Positions 53,398-62,507 of a DNA stretch of 64,000 bases are shown here, in pieces. The position numbers and the translations under genes are program-made. The stretch spans positions 62,001 through 126,000 of the forward strand of contig CAJJCB010000026.1 in NCBI GenBank assembly GCA_905182565.1, written 5' to 3'. The notes below the pieces were generated by a model, which saw nothing but the letters and a program-made list of their open reading frames with translations, did no database searches and had not been told where the DNA came from. The DNA comes from Acidimicrobiaceae bacterium. GTDB lineage: Bacteria > Actinomycetota > Acidimicrobiia > Acidimicrobiales > Poriferisodalaceae. Every line of letters starts with the position of its first letter. The first letter of the stretch is position 1.

Positions 53398-54426
53398 TCA
53401 CGAGTCTGGCAAGTAGGGCAAAACTTCTTCTCCAAACCGTTGAACGGTTTCTTGAAGCTCATTGTTGCTGATTCCTCCCATATCGAACATAAACAATTGT
53501 CGATCATGTCCTAACAGTTCGTGAATTTCGCTCATACGTTCGACGCATTCCTGAGAGCTGCCAGCGACAGCAGGGCCGCTCAAAGATGCGTCTAGATCGA
53601 AGGGAAGCTTAACCTTTCCGTCAGTATTGGCTTGAATTAAGTCATCGACAAAGTTCCAATAATGTCCGTATCTCGGAACGAAACGCGCAAGCATGTCTTG
53701 GTTATTTTTACCAGCAAAAGCATGAGCACAAGACCCGATGTGGATATCTCTTGGGTCGCGCCCAAACTCTTGCCAGGCCTCACGATAACGCTCGATGATG
53801 GGTACAAACATTTTGGGGTGACCAAAAACTGATGGCAACATTAAGTGAAAGCCCCATCGAGCTGCTAGTTCTGCAGACTCGTGGGATCCTGCTCCTACCC
53901 ACATCGGAATTTCACGAGTGGGTCTCGGTCTTGTGGTTATATTGTCGAGTGGTTCTCTAAATTTACCGCTCCAAGTAACATTTTCTGAGTTGAGTAACTT
54001 ATGAACTAAACCAATTTTTTCTGCAAATATTTCGCGAGCATCATGAATCGAAAGGCCAAACGCAGGGTATGTTCGAGAGAAAAAATTACCCCTACCAGCA
54101 ACAATTTCAACTCGGCCAGGAAAAAGATTATCAAGGGTGGCATAGTCTTCTGCAAGACGTGCAGGGTCTAGCGTGGGAATCAAAGTAACTGCGGTCGAAA
54201 GAATAAGATTGGGAGCGCGTTCGCCGATAGCACTCAGAACTACCGGAGGTGAGCTCAACATATAGTCATTGAAATGGTGCTCACCAATATGCACTGCATC
54301 GAAGCCGGCATCATCAGCCCACCCGGCGTAGTTGACGAGTTGTCGATGACGGTCTGACTCTGATATTCGCTCTTTGGTGTGTGGATGTGCGAGGTTGTCC
54401 CCAAGACTCATAATTGCCGATTGCAT
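53398..54426 (-). CDS. Luciferase-like monooxygenase
   Basis: A 342-residue bacterial-luciferase-like TIM barrel: GFDAVHIGEHHFNDY (the EHHF motif of FMN-using members), PGRVEIVAGRGN and the ARWGFHLMLPSVFG segment. The EHHF motif points to FMNH2 rather than F420. It follows 10 bp after the next gene in the same operon. Confidence 0.92.
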   Translation of the reverse strand: MQSAIMSLGDNLAHPHTKERISESDRHRQLVNYAGWADDAGFDAVHIGEHHFNDYMLSSPPVVLSAIGERAPNLILSTAVTLIPTLDPARLAEDYATLDNLFPGRVEIVAGRGNFFSRTYPAFGLSIHDAREIFAEKIGLVHKLLNSENVTWSGKFREPLDNITTRPRPTREIPMWVGAGSHESAELAARWGFHLMLPSVFGHPKMFVPIIERYREAWQEFGRDPRDIHIGSCAHAFAGKNNQDMLARFVPRYGHYWNFVDDLIQANTDGKVKLPFDLDASLSGPAVAGSSQECVERMSEIHELLGHDRQLFMFDMGGISNNELQETVQRFGEEVLPYLPDS

Positions 54427-54436
54427 TATTAGTAGC

Positions 54437-55492
54437 TCAACTTTCCCTGCCGCTACCTGCTAGCTGCGCCAGCAAGATTACTGATTCGTCTTGTGAAGTA
54501 TTGATATTCATTCCTGTGATCCCGCTATCTGCCCATTGGAGATAGCGCTTAGTTATTCGTTCTCGAGAGCCGTATAGGCCCGCGTCGTCAACGTATTCAT
54601 CCGGGATCGCTTCTGCTGCTTCAGTTTTGTATCCCGCTAGATACAACTCTTGAACCCTAGCGGCGACGTCGGCGTAACCTCGCTGGATCATGTGCTGGTT
54701 ATGGAAGTTGACTTCTTTATGTCCCATTCCGCCGGCGTATAAGGCGATATTATCTTTTGCTTTCTTGAAAATTGTTCCGATATCGTCTGATATTTGAACT
54801 GGACATTGTGCGATTATGTCAAAGTCTTTCCAGCTCTTTTCATTACCATTATTTCGAGCTCGAGAGAACCCTTCTTCTATCCAAGGGCGGTAATGATTCA
54901 TGCGGCCGGGCACAAAGTGCATAGGGAGCCAACCGTCACATAGCTCAGCGGTAAGTTTAACGGTTGCTTCGGAACCGCTACCTAGCCAAATTGGCAGAGA
55001 TGGATTTGTGTGGAGGATCGACGTTAGTGGCTTGCCGAGGCCGGTAGCGCCATCTCCGGTGAAAGGTAATTGGTACTCGGTGCCTTGGTGCGACACTGGT
55101 GCTTGTCTCTCGAATATTTTGCGCATAATCTGGATGTAGTCTCTAAGGCGCCAATATGGCTTTCCCCAAGGTTGGCCATACCAGCCTTCGACGATTTGAG
55201 GACCGGAAACACCTAGCCCAACAATCATTCGATTTCCACCAGCCAGGGCATCGATTGTTTGGGCCTGCATCGCTGCCATAGCGGGAGCTCGGCCGGCGAG
55301 CTGGATAATTCCTGTACCTAGTTTTATTTTTTCCGTAAAAGCGGCGATGTATGCAAGAGGAGTCATGGCATCAGACCCATATGCCTCAGCTGTCCAGACA
55401 GAATGATAACCGAGTTCTTCGGCCATCTTTATGCGATCGATAGGAATGTCTAACTTCGATCCTGAGTATCCGAGCATAAGCGCAAGTTTCAT
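54437..55492 (-). CDS. LLM-class F420-dependent oxidoreductase
   Basis: A 351-residue luciferase-like protein starting MKLALMLGYSG, with the actinobacterial F420-type profile AEELGYHSVWTAEAYGSDAMTPLAYIAA and LGTGIIQLAGRAPA. GGGAG lies before the ATG on the minus strand. The 132 bp behind it hold nothing recognisable. Likely an F420-dependent reductase or dehydrogenase of a hydroxy or keto compound. Confidence 0.93.
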   Translation of the reverse strand: MKLALMLGYSGSKLDIPIDRIKMAEELGYHSVWTAEAYGSDAMTPLAYIAAFTEKIKLGTGIIQLAGRAPAMAAMQAQTIDALAGGNRMIVGLGVSGPQIVEGWYGQPWGKPYWRLRDYIQIMRKIFERQAPVSHQGTEYQLPFTGDGATGLGKPLTSILHTNPSLPIWLGSGSEATVKLTAELCDGWLPMHFVPGRMNHYRPWIEEGFSRARNNGNEKSWKDFDIIAQCPVQISDDIGTIFKKAKDNIALYAGGMGHKEVNFHNQHMIQRGYADVAARVQELYLAGYKTEAAEAIPDEYVDDAGLYGSRERITKRYLQWADSGITGMNINTSQDESVILLAQLAGSGRES

Positions 55493-55624
55493 GACAATTT
55501 CTCCCTAATCAAATAGTCGATATTGCTTGCTTCAATCTTAAACCTTTATCTAGTTGGAAAGAGATAGGGTCTGTTGCAAACTAAATCGTGGGCATGGGAT
55601 AAATTTGGCCATTATGCAATGGGC

Positions 55625-57109
55625 TTAGTTGATGCTTCTTTCATGTCCCACCCAGTACGGTGCCCGTAACTCTCGTTTTAGTACTTTTCCTGGCCCGGAT
55701 TTCGGTAGCTCTTTTTCTTGGAATGCTATTGACCTCGGAAGTTTGTAGCCGGCCAAGGAAGTTCTGCAGAAGTCAATAAGTTCGCTTTCTGTAAGTGAGG
55801 TGTCTCTTGGAACTACCGTGGCATGGACTTGTTCCCCCCAAACCGGATGAGGTATTCCGAAAACAGTTGCTTCTAATATTTTGGGATTTTGGTAAATGAC
55901 TTCTTCTACCTCAGAACAGTAAATATTTTCCCCGCCGGAAATAATCATGTCTTTGGCGCGATCTACGAGAAATAAGTTTCCTCCATGGTCTAGATAGCCA
56001 ACATCACCGGTTCGATACCAGTCACCTTGAATGACCTCTGCAGTCTGTTCAGGTTTATTCCAGTAACCACTAGTTACGTTTGGACCTTTTACCAAAACTT
56101 CACCAGGCTGCCCTTGGTCTGCGTCTATTTTGATAGACACGCCCAGAGTTGGGCGCCCTACAGACTTGCCTAGCGGCGTGTCGATAAGTAATTGTTCGGA
56201 CCGCAAGCCGGTTACCAGGGGGGCCGTTTCAGTAGCCCCATAAATATGTATGAATTCCGCATTCGGAATTTGTTCGCAGGCTTTTCTGAGTACTTCTGTA
56301 GAGATAGGAGATGCCCCATGTGCCAACAGAGTCATAGTATCTAGCGACCTCGGATTTTTGGCTTGAGCTTCGACCATCGCTGCGATCATAGTTGGTACTA
56401 AAAGCGTGGAAGTGCAGCGCTCCATCTCGATGAGATCTAGACAAACATTAGGATCGAAAGTTGGAACGATTATTTGTGCAACACCAAGAGAAAGACATTG
56501 AAGGACTGAAAGCGTCCCAGCTGCATGAAACATAGGTGCAGCCAGAAGATACTTATCTTCTGCAGATAAGGGCATCATGATTTGACAATGCACGGTATTA
56601 GCTAAAATGTTTCGGTGGGTTAGCATTACCCCCTTACTCTTACCCGTCGTGCCTCCTGTATAAAAAAGTCCAAGTAGCGCATCCTCGGAAACGTCAACAA
56701 ATGGCAGCGGTTCTGAGTTCTGAATAAGCTCTTCGTATTCAGCAATGGAAATAATCTGTTCTACGTTCTTCGACAATGGCCCTGGATCACGATCAGTAAT
56801 CAAAAGATTAGCTTCGCCATCTTCGAGAGCGTATTCGAGTTCAGAAAAAGCCCAACGTGTGTTTAAGGGCATGATTTCTCTACCATGAGAAGGAATTGCT
56901 AAGTACAGTTCTGCGTAGATTTCTGAGTTTGCCGCCCAAATAGCTACTCGCTGGCCTTCGCTAACACCTAGCTCATTTAGAACTGAGCCAACTCGATGAC
57001 AGCGATCGAAAAATTCGGTAAAAGTTCTTTGTCGATCTTCGCAGATAAAAGCAATTTCTTCCGAGTGCATTTGTTCGGCTAGAGATAGAGCATCGCTGGT
57101 TGTTTGCAT
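55625..57109 (-). CDS. AMP-forming acyl-CoA synthetase
   Basis: A 494-residue ANL ligase. P-loop LFYTGGTTGKSKGVMLT, A5 IYGATETAPL, A7/A8 YRTGDVGYLD and DMIISGGENIYCSEVE, and C-terminal lysine PKSGPGKVLKREL. The open frame extends 73 codons further upstream, but that part (to 57328) has a non-conserved sequence with no family match, so ATG 57109 is chosen. It is followed by both luciferase-like genes on the same strand. Confidence 0.9.
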   Translation of the reverse strand: MQTTSDALSLAEQMHSEEIAFICEDRQRTFTEFFDRCHRVGSVLNELGVSEGQRVAIWAANSEIYAELYLAIPSHGREIMPLNTRWAFSELEYALEDGEANLLITDRDPGPLSKNVEQIISIAEYEELIQNSEPLPFVDVSEDALLGLFYTGGTTGKSKGVMLTHRNILANTVHCQIMMPLSAEDKYLLAAPMFHAAGTLSVLQCLSLGVAQIIVPTFDPNVCLDLIEMERCTSTLLVPTMIAAMVEAQAKNPRSLDTMTLLAHGASPISTEVLRKACEQIPNAEFIHIYGATETAPLVTGLRSEQLLIDTPLGKSVGRPTLGVSIKIDADQGQPGEVLVKGPNVTSGYWNKPEQTAEVIQGDWYRTGDVGYLDHGGNLFLVDRAKDMIISGGENIYCSEVEEVIYQNPKILEATVFGIPHPVWGEQVHATVVPRDTSLTESELIDFCRTSLAGYKLPRSIAFQEKELPKSGPGKVLKRELRAPYWVGHERSIN

Positions 57110-57382
57110 GATGTGATTTCGGATAGGCGAATAGGGGCACTCGATCTGAGTATTGTGCGAGCAAGCCACTCGCTGTGAAATTATGATATCGAGCTTGCAA
57201 AGTTTCCCATCATTATAAATCTTTGGCGCGCTGAGAAATATTGTGAATGCGGAGAAGTCCAGAAGCTTTAGTTTGTTTTTCGAATACCAAACAGTCTCAG
57301 CTCTGCGTGGGCTATGTTGCGTATGCAATACCTGGGTACGAAAATCTAGCCGGGTCGCGTAAATCTATGGGGAGTTCCAATC

Positions 57383-58276
57383 GTGCAGATTGACCGTTTA
57401 GCTTCAGGTCTTATGTTTCCAGAAGGTCCGGCTGTCGGCCCTGATGGAACGCTCTACGTTACCGAAATAGCCGGCCAACGAATTTCAAAAATTAGTGATG
57501 CAGGTGTTGTAACCACATTTGCCGAGACTGGCGGCGGGCCAAATGGAGCAGCCTTCGATACTGCTGGTAATTTGTTGATTTGCAATAACGGCGGCAGGTG
57601 GCCAACAGATATGCCGTCTACAAAAGGTGCTGGCCCGGTTGAAAATGGTTCCGGAAGAATACAAATCATTAATGCCGCAGGAACTGTTAACGACTTTCTA
57701 TTTGAGATTGATGGCGTGCCTCTAAACGCTCCGAACGACGTGTGTTTTGATGGCTACGGTGGATTTTATTTTACCGATCCAATTTGGTCCGGTTTAGTAG
57801 GGGGAGAGCGAGATGCGGGGCCTGTGTGCTACGTAGATACAAATGGGTTAGCGACTAGAGTAGCCGGAGGTATCGGCTTCCCTAATGGCCTTGGAGTCCG
57901 AGATGATGGGCGCGTGCTCGTGGTTTGTGAGTCGCTGACAGGAGCACTCCTTAGTTTCCAGATCGAGGCCCCTGGTGTATTAAGCAGTACTTCTAAATTA
58001 AATGGGATGATTGGCCGCAGGTCAGTCCCTGACGGATTTTGTTTCGATGCTTCTGGCCGCATTATTGTCGCTGGACACGGTTCGAATAATTTGTTTGTGC
58101 TGGATGGCCGAGATGGTAGACCCATCGAAGTTATTGAGCTTCCTGAACCTGGAGCGACTAATTGTTGTTTCGGAGGAACTGATTTCAAGACGTTGTACGT
58201 AACTTCGTCAGATCATGGATATGTGTATGCCATTGACTGGCCGGTTGAAGGTATGCAACTATTTCATAATCGGTAA
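57383..58276 (+). CDS. SMP-30/gluconolactonase family lactonase
   Basis: A 297-residue six-bladed beta-propeller. Metal ligands are visible in FPEGPAVGPDG (E14), LNAPNDVCFDG (Asn) and VPDGFCFDASG (Asp). Family members hydrolyse sugar or aromatic lactones and need a divalent metal. It diverges from the acyl-CoA ligase and converges with the amine oxidase. Confidence 0.92.
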   Translation: MQIDRLASGLMFPEGPAVGPDGTLYVTEIAGQRISKISDAGVVTTFAETGGGPNGAAFDTAGNLLICNNGGRWPTDMPSTKGAGPVENGSGRIQIINAAGTVNDFLFEIDGVPLNAPNDVCFDGYGGFYFTDPIWSGLVGGERDAGPVCYVDTNGLATRVAGGIGFPNGLGVRDDGRVLVVCESLTGALLSFQIEAPGVLSSTSKLNGMIGRRSVPDGFCFDASGRIIVAGHGSNNLFVLDGRDGRPIEVIELPEPGATNCCFGGTDFKTLYVTSSDHGYVYAIDWPVEGMQLFHNR

Positions 58277-58316
58277 GAATAAATTTTAGCTTCCGAAGAT
58301 TTTTGCTTGTAATGAC

Positions 58317-60239
58317 CTAATGGCAGTGACCATTGCTGCTTGGCGGAACATCAATTGCTGGATTCCGCTCGAAAAATCCATCAGGCACCATTAAGAATCC
58401 AGCGTATTCGGTAGGCATCACTGGATAGTCTTCCAGCCGAACATCATGTGTGAGTCCGAAACTATGCCAGACAGTTACGTCTGTTTCGGTGATCGAACGA
58501 TTGTCGGCTGTATATCGTGGGAGCCCTTGCCCAGCATTTTTTTGTGTCGGATAATCTCCGGCAGCGTACCGTTCGGATTGAACCGTAGGTGTTACCCACA
58601 AATTATGTTTAGCAAAAGCGGCTCTTTCGCCATGGGGTGAGTCAGCTGAGGCGAACATCGTTGCTGTGGCCGAAGGAAGCAAGCGGTAAGCAGTTGGGTA
58701 TCCAAGACGGTTGGTTTTGTGTGAATTTTCTATTTTCCAATATCTGCTAGTTGCCGAGCTTGTGTCGCGCATAGCCGAGTTTTCGTCGCTGAGGAGCGTT
58801 TCAGTAGCCGCGAAAGCTGTGCCGTGGGGATTATCTGAGCCAGGTGGAAGCGCTTGGGTATTTACTTCGACGACGTTGTTGCTGGTTCCGTCAACAGCCA
58901 TATCAAGCCGCACACAAAAAATGTGTTGATGAATTGGGGCAGCCACATTTGGTGCAATCTGTCGAGCAAAAGTTAAATCGTCACCATCACGGTGTGAGCG
59001 TGTAGTCAGAATGCCGGTGAGCTTTATCTCAAGCTTGATTGAGCCATCGAGGTGAAAATACCAAAAGAAGCCATACTCGTAATTGCCTACTGTGGAGATA
59101 CTGCTGACAACCAACCGCCTAGACCTTCGTACTTCCACCTGTCCAGTCAACATGTCAGTATGTTTCCAGCCAATTCCAAAGTCTTCTTCGTGGATACATA
59201 TCGCGTTTTTAGTGCTCATGATGCTGCCGTCATCAAGCATTTGAACTGCATCCAGATAGACAATTTCACCGATACAGTCGCATCCGAGCGTCAGAGAGTT
59301 GGCTGTCATTCCAAGTCCAAACTCACCTGAATCGAGAGCATGTTTGAAGGTCTGGCTAGGTCTAGTATCGCCGTAGGGGACAACCATTTCTGCTAGTGAC
59401 GCCCGATCAATGATTGGTCGCTCGACACCATCTTGGGTATAAGTGACTCGGTGCAGTACCAGGCCTTCGGTGTCATCCATGACTAGCCTGAAGCGCCACT
59501 TTTGCCAAGAAAGTTGGTTGTCGTCGATAGAAAAACTAACTCCTTCAGGTTGGCTGATCTCTACGGGTCGAAGGTCTTCTCTGAGAGGGCCGTAATTATT
59601 GACAATTGATTCAACATCGTAATTTGCTTGCTCAGTTGCCATTGGCCACTGATCAAAATCCTCGATATGTAAGACTTCCAAACTATCCACGTCGACATGG
59701 ATCATCAGTCCGTCGATTGGAAAGGCATAGCCGTTGTCATCCGGATTAGGTCGGTGAAATGCTATACAGCGTTGAACTCTTCTACCATCTTCGAATTCGA
59801 ATCCGTAATCTCCGGTAGGCCACGGATCAACCTGGACCGTAGATGCATCGGTGATACCTCGTTTAGAAAGTGCTTTCTGAAAGTCGGGATTATTTTTGCA
59901 TGCCTCCATTACCTTAGAAAGCTCAACGAACCCAACTCGTGGAATGACACCTGGGACTAGCTCCCAACGGTCTACTTCGCCTCGACTTATCGAAACGCGG
60001 GCCTCGTAGGTTTCCCCTTTCGAATGGACGACGAGGTCAAGTCGGCGATCAGCTAAATCACCCGCGATCCAGGATGCGACCTCAACCTTTGGTGGCTCGT
60101 GAATGCAGCAACCATGGAATGTCGCATCGCTATCGATATGACCGCTGCGTCTCAATATGTCTGCACTTGTTTTGATTTCGTCGGCAGTCATCATCGAAAG
60201 TGGGTGCATCACATATATGATAGGCGCTTTTTGGCGCAT
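58317..60239 (-). CDS. Copper amine oxidase (tyramine/phenethylamine-type)
   Basis: A 640-residue copper amine oxidase of actinobacterial type. The TPQ precursor is Y387 in STVGNYEYG; the catalytic base Asp is D303 in ALDSGEFGLG; the copper ligands are H437 and H439 (PIHQHIF) and H598 (LTHDVRLED). No signal peptide is visible, so it is probably cytoplasmic. It oxidises a primary amine to an aldehyde, giving NH3 and H2O2. It is divergent, 50 bp away, from the seleno-peroxiredoxin, which suggests control of the H2O2 it makes. An internal ATG at 60209 is an alternative start. Confidence 0.95.
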   Translation of the reverse strand: MRQKAPIIYVMHPLSMMTADEIKTSADILRRSGHIDSDATFHGCCIHEPPKVEVASWIAGDLADRRLDLVVHSKGETYEARVSISRGEVDRWELVPGVIPRVGFVELSKVMEACKNNPDFQKALSKRGITDASTVQVDPWPTGDYGFEFEDGRRVQRCIAFHRPNPDDNGYAFPIDGLMIHVDVDSLEVLHIEDFDQWPMATEQANYDVESIVNNYGPLREDLRPVEISQPEGVSFSIDDNQLSWQKWRFRLVMDDTEGLVLHRVTYTQDGVERPIIDRASLAEMVVPYGDTRPSQTFKHALDSGEFGLGMTANSLTLGCDCIGEIVYLDAVQMLDDGSIMSTKNAICIHEEDFGIGWKHTDMLTGQVEVRRSRRLVVSSISTVGNYEYGFFWYFHLDGSIKLEIKLTGILTTRSHRDGDDLTFARQIAPNVAAPIHQHIFCVRLDMAVDGTSNNVVEVNTQALPPGSDNPHGTAFAATETLLSDENSAMRDTSSATSRYWKIENSHKTNRLGYPTAYRLLPSATATMFASADSPHGERAAFAKHNLWVTPTVQSERYAAGDYPTQKNAGQGLPRYTADNRSITETDVTVWHSFGLTHDVRLEDYPVMPTEYAGFLMVPDGFFERNPAIDVPPSSNGHCH

Positions 60240-60289
60240 GTAACATCGGTGGTTATAGAATGGCGGTACACGCTTGTTATAGGAGATCC

Positions 60290-60745
60290 ATGCTTGAAGT
60301 AGGCACTACAGCCCCAATATTCGAATTAGATGACCACCACGGGGTAAAAACGTCGCTAGAGGATTTTCGAGGCAAGTGGGTTCTTCTTTGGTGGTATCCG
60401 ATTGCTGGGACCCCTGGTTGAACGATTCAAGGTGGAGGGCTCCGTGACCGAGCTCCAGAATTTGCTGATGCTAACGCCGTAATTCTTGGCGCTTCTTTTG
60501 ACACCGTTGAGGCTCAGAAGTCCTTCGTTGATAAAGAAAATTTTCCGTATAAATTATTAGCTGATCCGGAAAAAGTTGCTGGTGCAGCTTATGAAGTTAT
60601 TAGTGACAGAGGCTTCCCATATAGGCACAGCTACTTGATTAATCAAGAAGGAGTAATAGCCAAGTCATACGATATGAAGGGGCACCCTGACTTAGCTTTA
60701 CATGCTGGAGAAGTTTTGGCAGATATCGCTGCCCTAAGCCAATAG
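60290..60745 (+). CDS. Selenocysteine-containing Bcp-type peroxiredoxin
   Basis: The frame starts at ATG 60290 (AGGAG just upstream), passes an in-frame TGA at 60419-60421 (codon 44) and ends at TAG 60743-60745: 151 residues. The active site reads WYPIAGTPG-U-TIQGGGLRD, matching the peroxidatic motif PxxxTxxC of the BCP/PrxQ group (normally TPGCTIEGCGFRD) with Sec at the peroxidatic position. The resolving Cys five residues on is Gly, and the protein has no other Cys, so it is a one-Sec peroxiredoxin that needs an external thiol such as mycothiol or thioredoxin. Truncation at the TGA would leave 43 residues without an active site. It diverges from the H2O2-producing amine oxidase. A potential hairpin follows the TGA. 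Confidence 0.92.
60419..60457 (+). promoter_or_regulatory. Candidate SECIS after the UGA of the peroxiredoxin
   Basis: Starting 11 bases after UGA, UGGAG (60433-60437) pairs with CUCCA (60453-60457). Then comes a GG bulge and CUC/GAG (60440-60442, 60450-60452), with an apical loop CGUGACC (60443-60449). Eight pairs with a bulge and a GU-containing loop fit a bacterial SECIS. A smaller alternative (GGA/UCC with a GGGC loop) competes with it. Confidence 0.5.
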
Positions 60746-60761
60746 CTTTTACTCAGTAGGT

Positions 60762-62507
60762 ATGGATTCATACCCGCAAGAAGTTGGTGTATCGCAGGTA
60801 TTTCTAGAACTTATTGCTGATCACCTTGAATATCTGTATCCAAACGTTGATTGTGAAGCCTTAGCTGAACAATGTATAAACGCAATAGGTATAGATAAGA
60901 ATACGGATCTTACGAAACTAGATCCGAAGCGTTGGACTGAAGCTGATGTGATTCTGTTGGCCTACGGGGATTCATTTCTTGATGGAAATCGAGCCCCTCT
61001 TAACGTCTTGGGCGAAACCCTGGATGCCTATTTCAGTGATTTCTGTTCGATTCTACATATTCTACCTTTTTTCCCATCTAGCTCAGATGATGGATTCTCG
61101 GTCATTGACCATAAAGAAGTTGATCCTCTTCTAGGCAACTGGAGTGATATCGAATCGTTATCTTTTCGTTTGAAACTGATGGCCGATGTTGTACTTAACC
61201 ATGTGAGTTCTGAATCTGAGTGGTTCACCCAGTTCCTGCTAGATCAAGAGCCTGGAAATAGGTATATCAAAATAATAAATCCTGGTGATGACCTTACGAA
61301 CGTAGTAAGGCCTCGTTCTCGATCGTTAGAGCGGCAGGTGAATACAAAAACGGGAGTGAAGTCAGTTTGGTGTACCTTCAGCGATGACCAAGTAGACCTC
61401 GACTTTTCAAACCCTGATGTATTTTTGGAAATACTAAAAATTGTGAATCGTCTCCTGGAAGCAGGAGTCCAATGGTTTCGACTCGATGCAGTAGCGTTTA
61501 TCTGGAAGATTTCGGGAAGCGGTTGTGTCCACCTTCCAGAAACGCATGAATGTGTAAAAATTTTAAAGGCGCTTCTTCACAAACGACAGCCTGACGCTGT
61601 TTTAGTTACTGAAACTAATGTGCCACACAAGCAGAATATGTCATATTTTGGTGAGGGAGACGAGGCTGACGCAATATACAACTTCAGTTTACCGCCTTTG
61701 ATACTTCATACATTTATAGGTCAATCAGTGGCAGCCCTTAACGCGTGGACTGCCAAAATAAGTTATGAAGCAAAAAGTGGAGTTTTTTTGAACTTTATTG
61801 CCAGTCATGATGGAATCGGTCTTCGTCCGATCGAAGGCCTATTAAGCCACCATGAGGTTGAAAACTTAATTGACGCAACTATAAATGCTGGTGGAAAATA
61901 TGAAAGCTACAACACGCCGAGTGGGCCGAAGCCATATGAGCTCAATGTTTCGCTCTATGATTTATTGACCTCAGAAGGAAGAGAATATGGAAAGGCTTGC
62001 TATTTAGCAGCGCATACTCTCATTTTAGTGTTTGCAGGTGTGCCTCTTCTCTATATCAACAGTTTGATGTGCCTTCCAAATAATAACGATGGAATGGAAA
62101 AGAGGGGATTTAATCGGGCGATAAACCGACGATCGCTTAATCGTAAAGAGCTGTTACATGTCTTGGACGAGCAAAATATGGATCCAATAAATTTATTTGA
62201 GGAGCTAAAACGAAGAGTGCAGATACGTCGTGCTCAACGAGCATTTCATCCTCAAGCGGGCCAAATTCATGTACATCTTGGAGATGAAGTATTTGGACTG
62301 CTGCGGACCAGCGACGACGGGTTCCAAAAAATTTTATGCATAACAAATATTTGTTCCCGATTAGTCAATCTCGATGTGGAGAATATTCCGGCTTCGTTTC
62401 GAGGAACCTTGATCGACCTATTGACGAACGTGCAAATAGATCTTGATAATGGGCTTCGGTTAGACCCTTATGGGACCTATTGGTTATCTCTTTCGACAGC
62501 AGAATAA
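60762..62507 (+). CDS. GH13 subfamily 18 phosphorylase, probably glucosylglycerate phosphorylase
   Basis: A 581-residue GH13 protein of the sucrose-phosphorylase type. Catalytic residues: nucleophile D242 (WFRLDAVAF), acid/base E284 (VLVTETNVP) and stabiliser D350 (NFIASHDGIG). HILPFFPSSSDDGFSVID and DVVLNHVS are family regions. The convergent neighbour is glucosyl-3-phosphoglycerate synthase (31-bp overlap of the 3' ends), so glucosylglycerate phosphorylase (GgaP type) is likelier than sucrose phosphorylase. It starts 16 bp after the peroxiredoxin stop. Confidence 0.9.
   Translation: MDSYPQEVGVSQVFLELIADHLEYLYPNVDCEALAEQCINAIGIDKNTDLTKLDPKRWTEADVILLAYGDSFLDGNRAPLNVLGETLDAYFSDFCSILHILPFFPSSSDDGFSVIDHKEVDPLLGNWSDIESLSFRLKLMADVVLNHVSSESEWFTQFLLDQEPGNRYIKIINPGDDLTNVVRPRSRSLERQVNTKTGVKSVWCTFSDDQVDLDFSNPDVFLEILKIVNRLLEAGVQWFRLDAVAFIWKISGSGCVHLPETHECVKILKALLHKRQPDAVLVTETNVPHKQNMSYFGEGDEADAIYNFSLPPLILHTFIGQSVAALNAWTAKISYEAKSGVFLNFIASHDGIGLRPIEGLLSHHEVENLIDATINAGGKYESYNTPSGPKPYELNVSLYDLLTSEGREYGKACYLAAHTLILVFAGVPLLYINSLMCLPNNNDGMEKRGFNRAINRRSLNRKELLHVLDEQNMDPINLFEELKRRVQIRRAQRAFHPQAGQIHVHLGDEVFGLLRTSDDGFQKILCITNICSRLVNLDVENIPASFRGTLIDLLTNVQIDLDNGLRLDPYGTYWLSLSTAE

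Noticed and set aside
57110-57328. 73-residue N-terminal extension of the acyl-CoA ligase
   Set aside because: No family similarity, mixed composition and no start signal; the family N-terminus begins at 57109.
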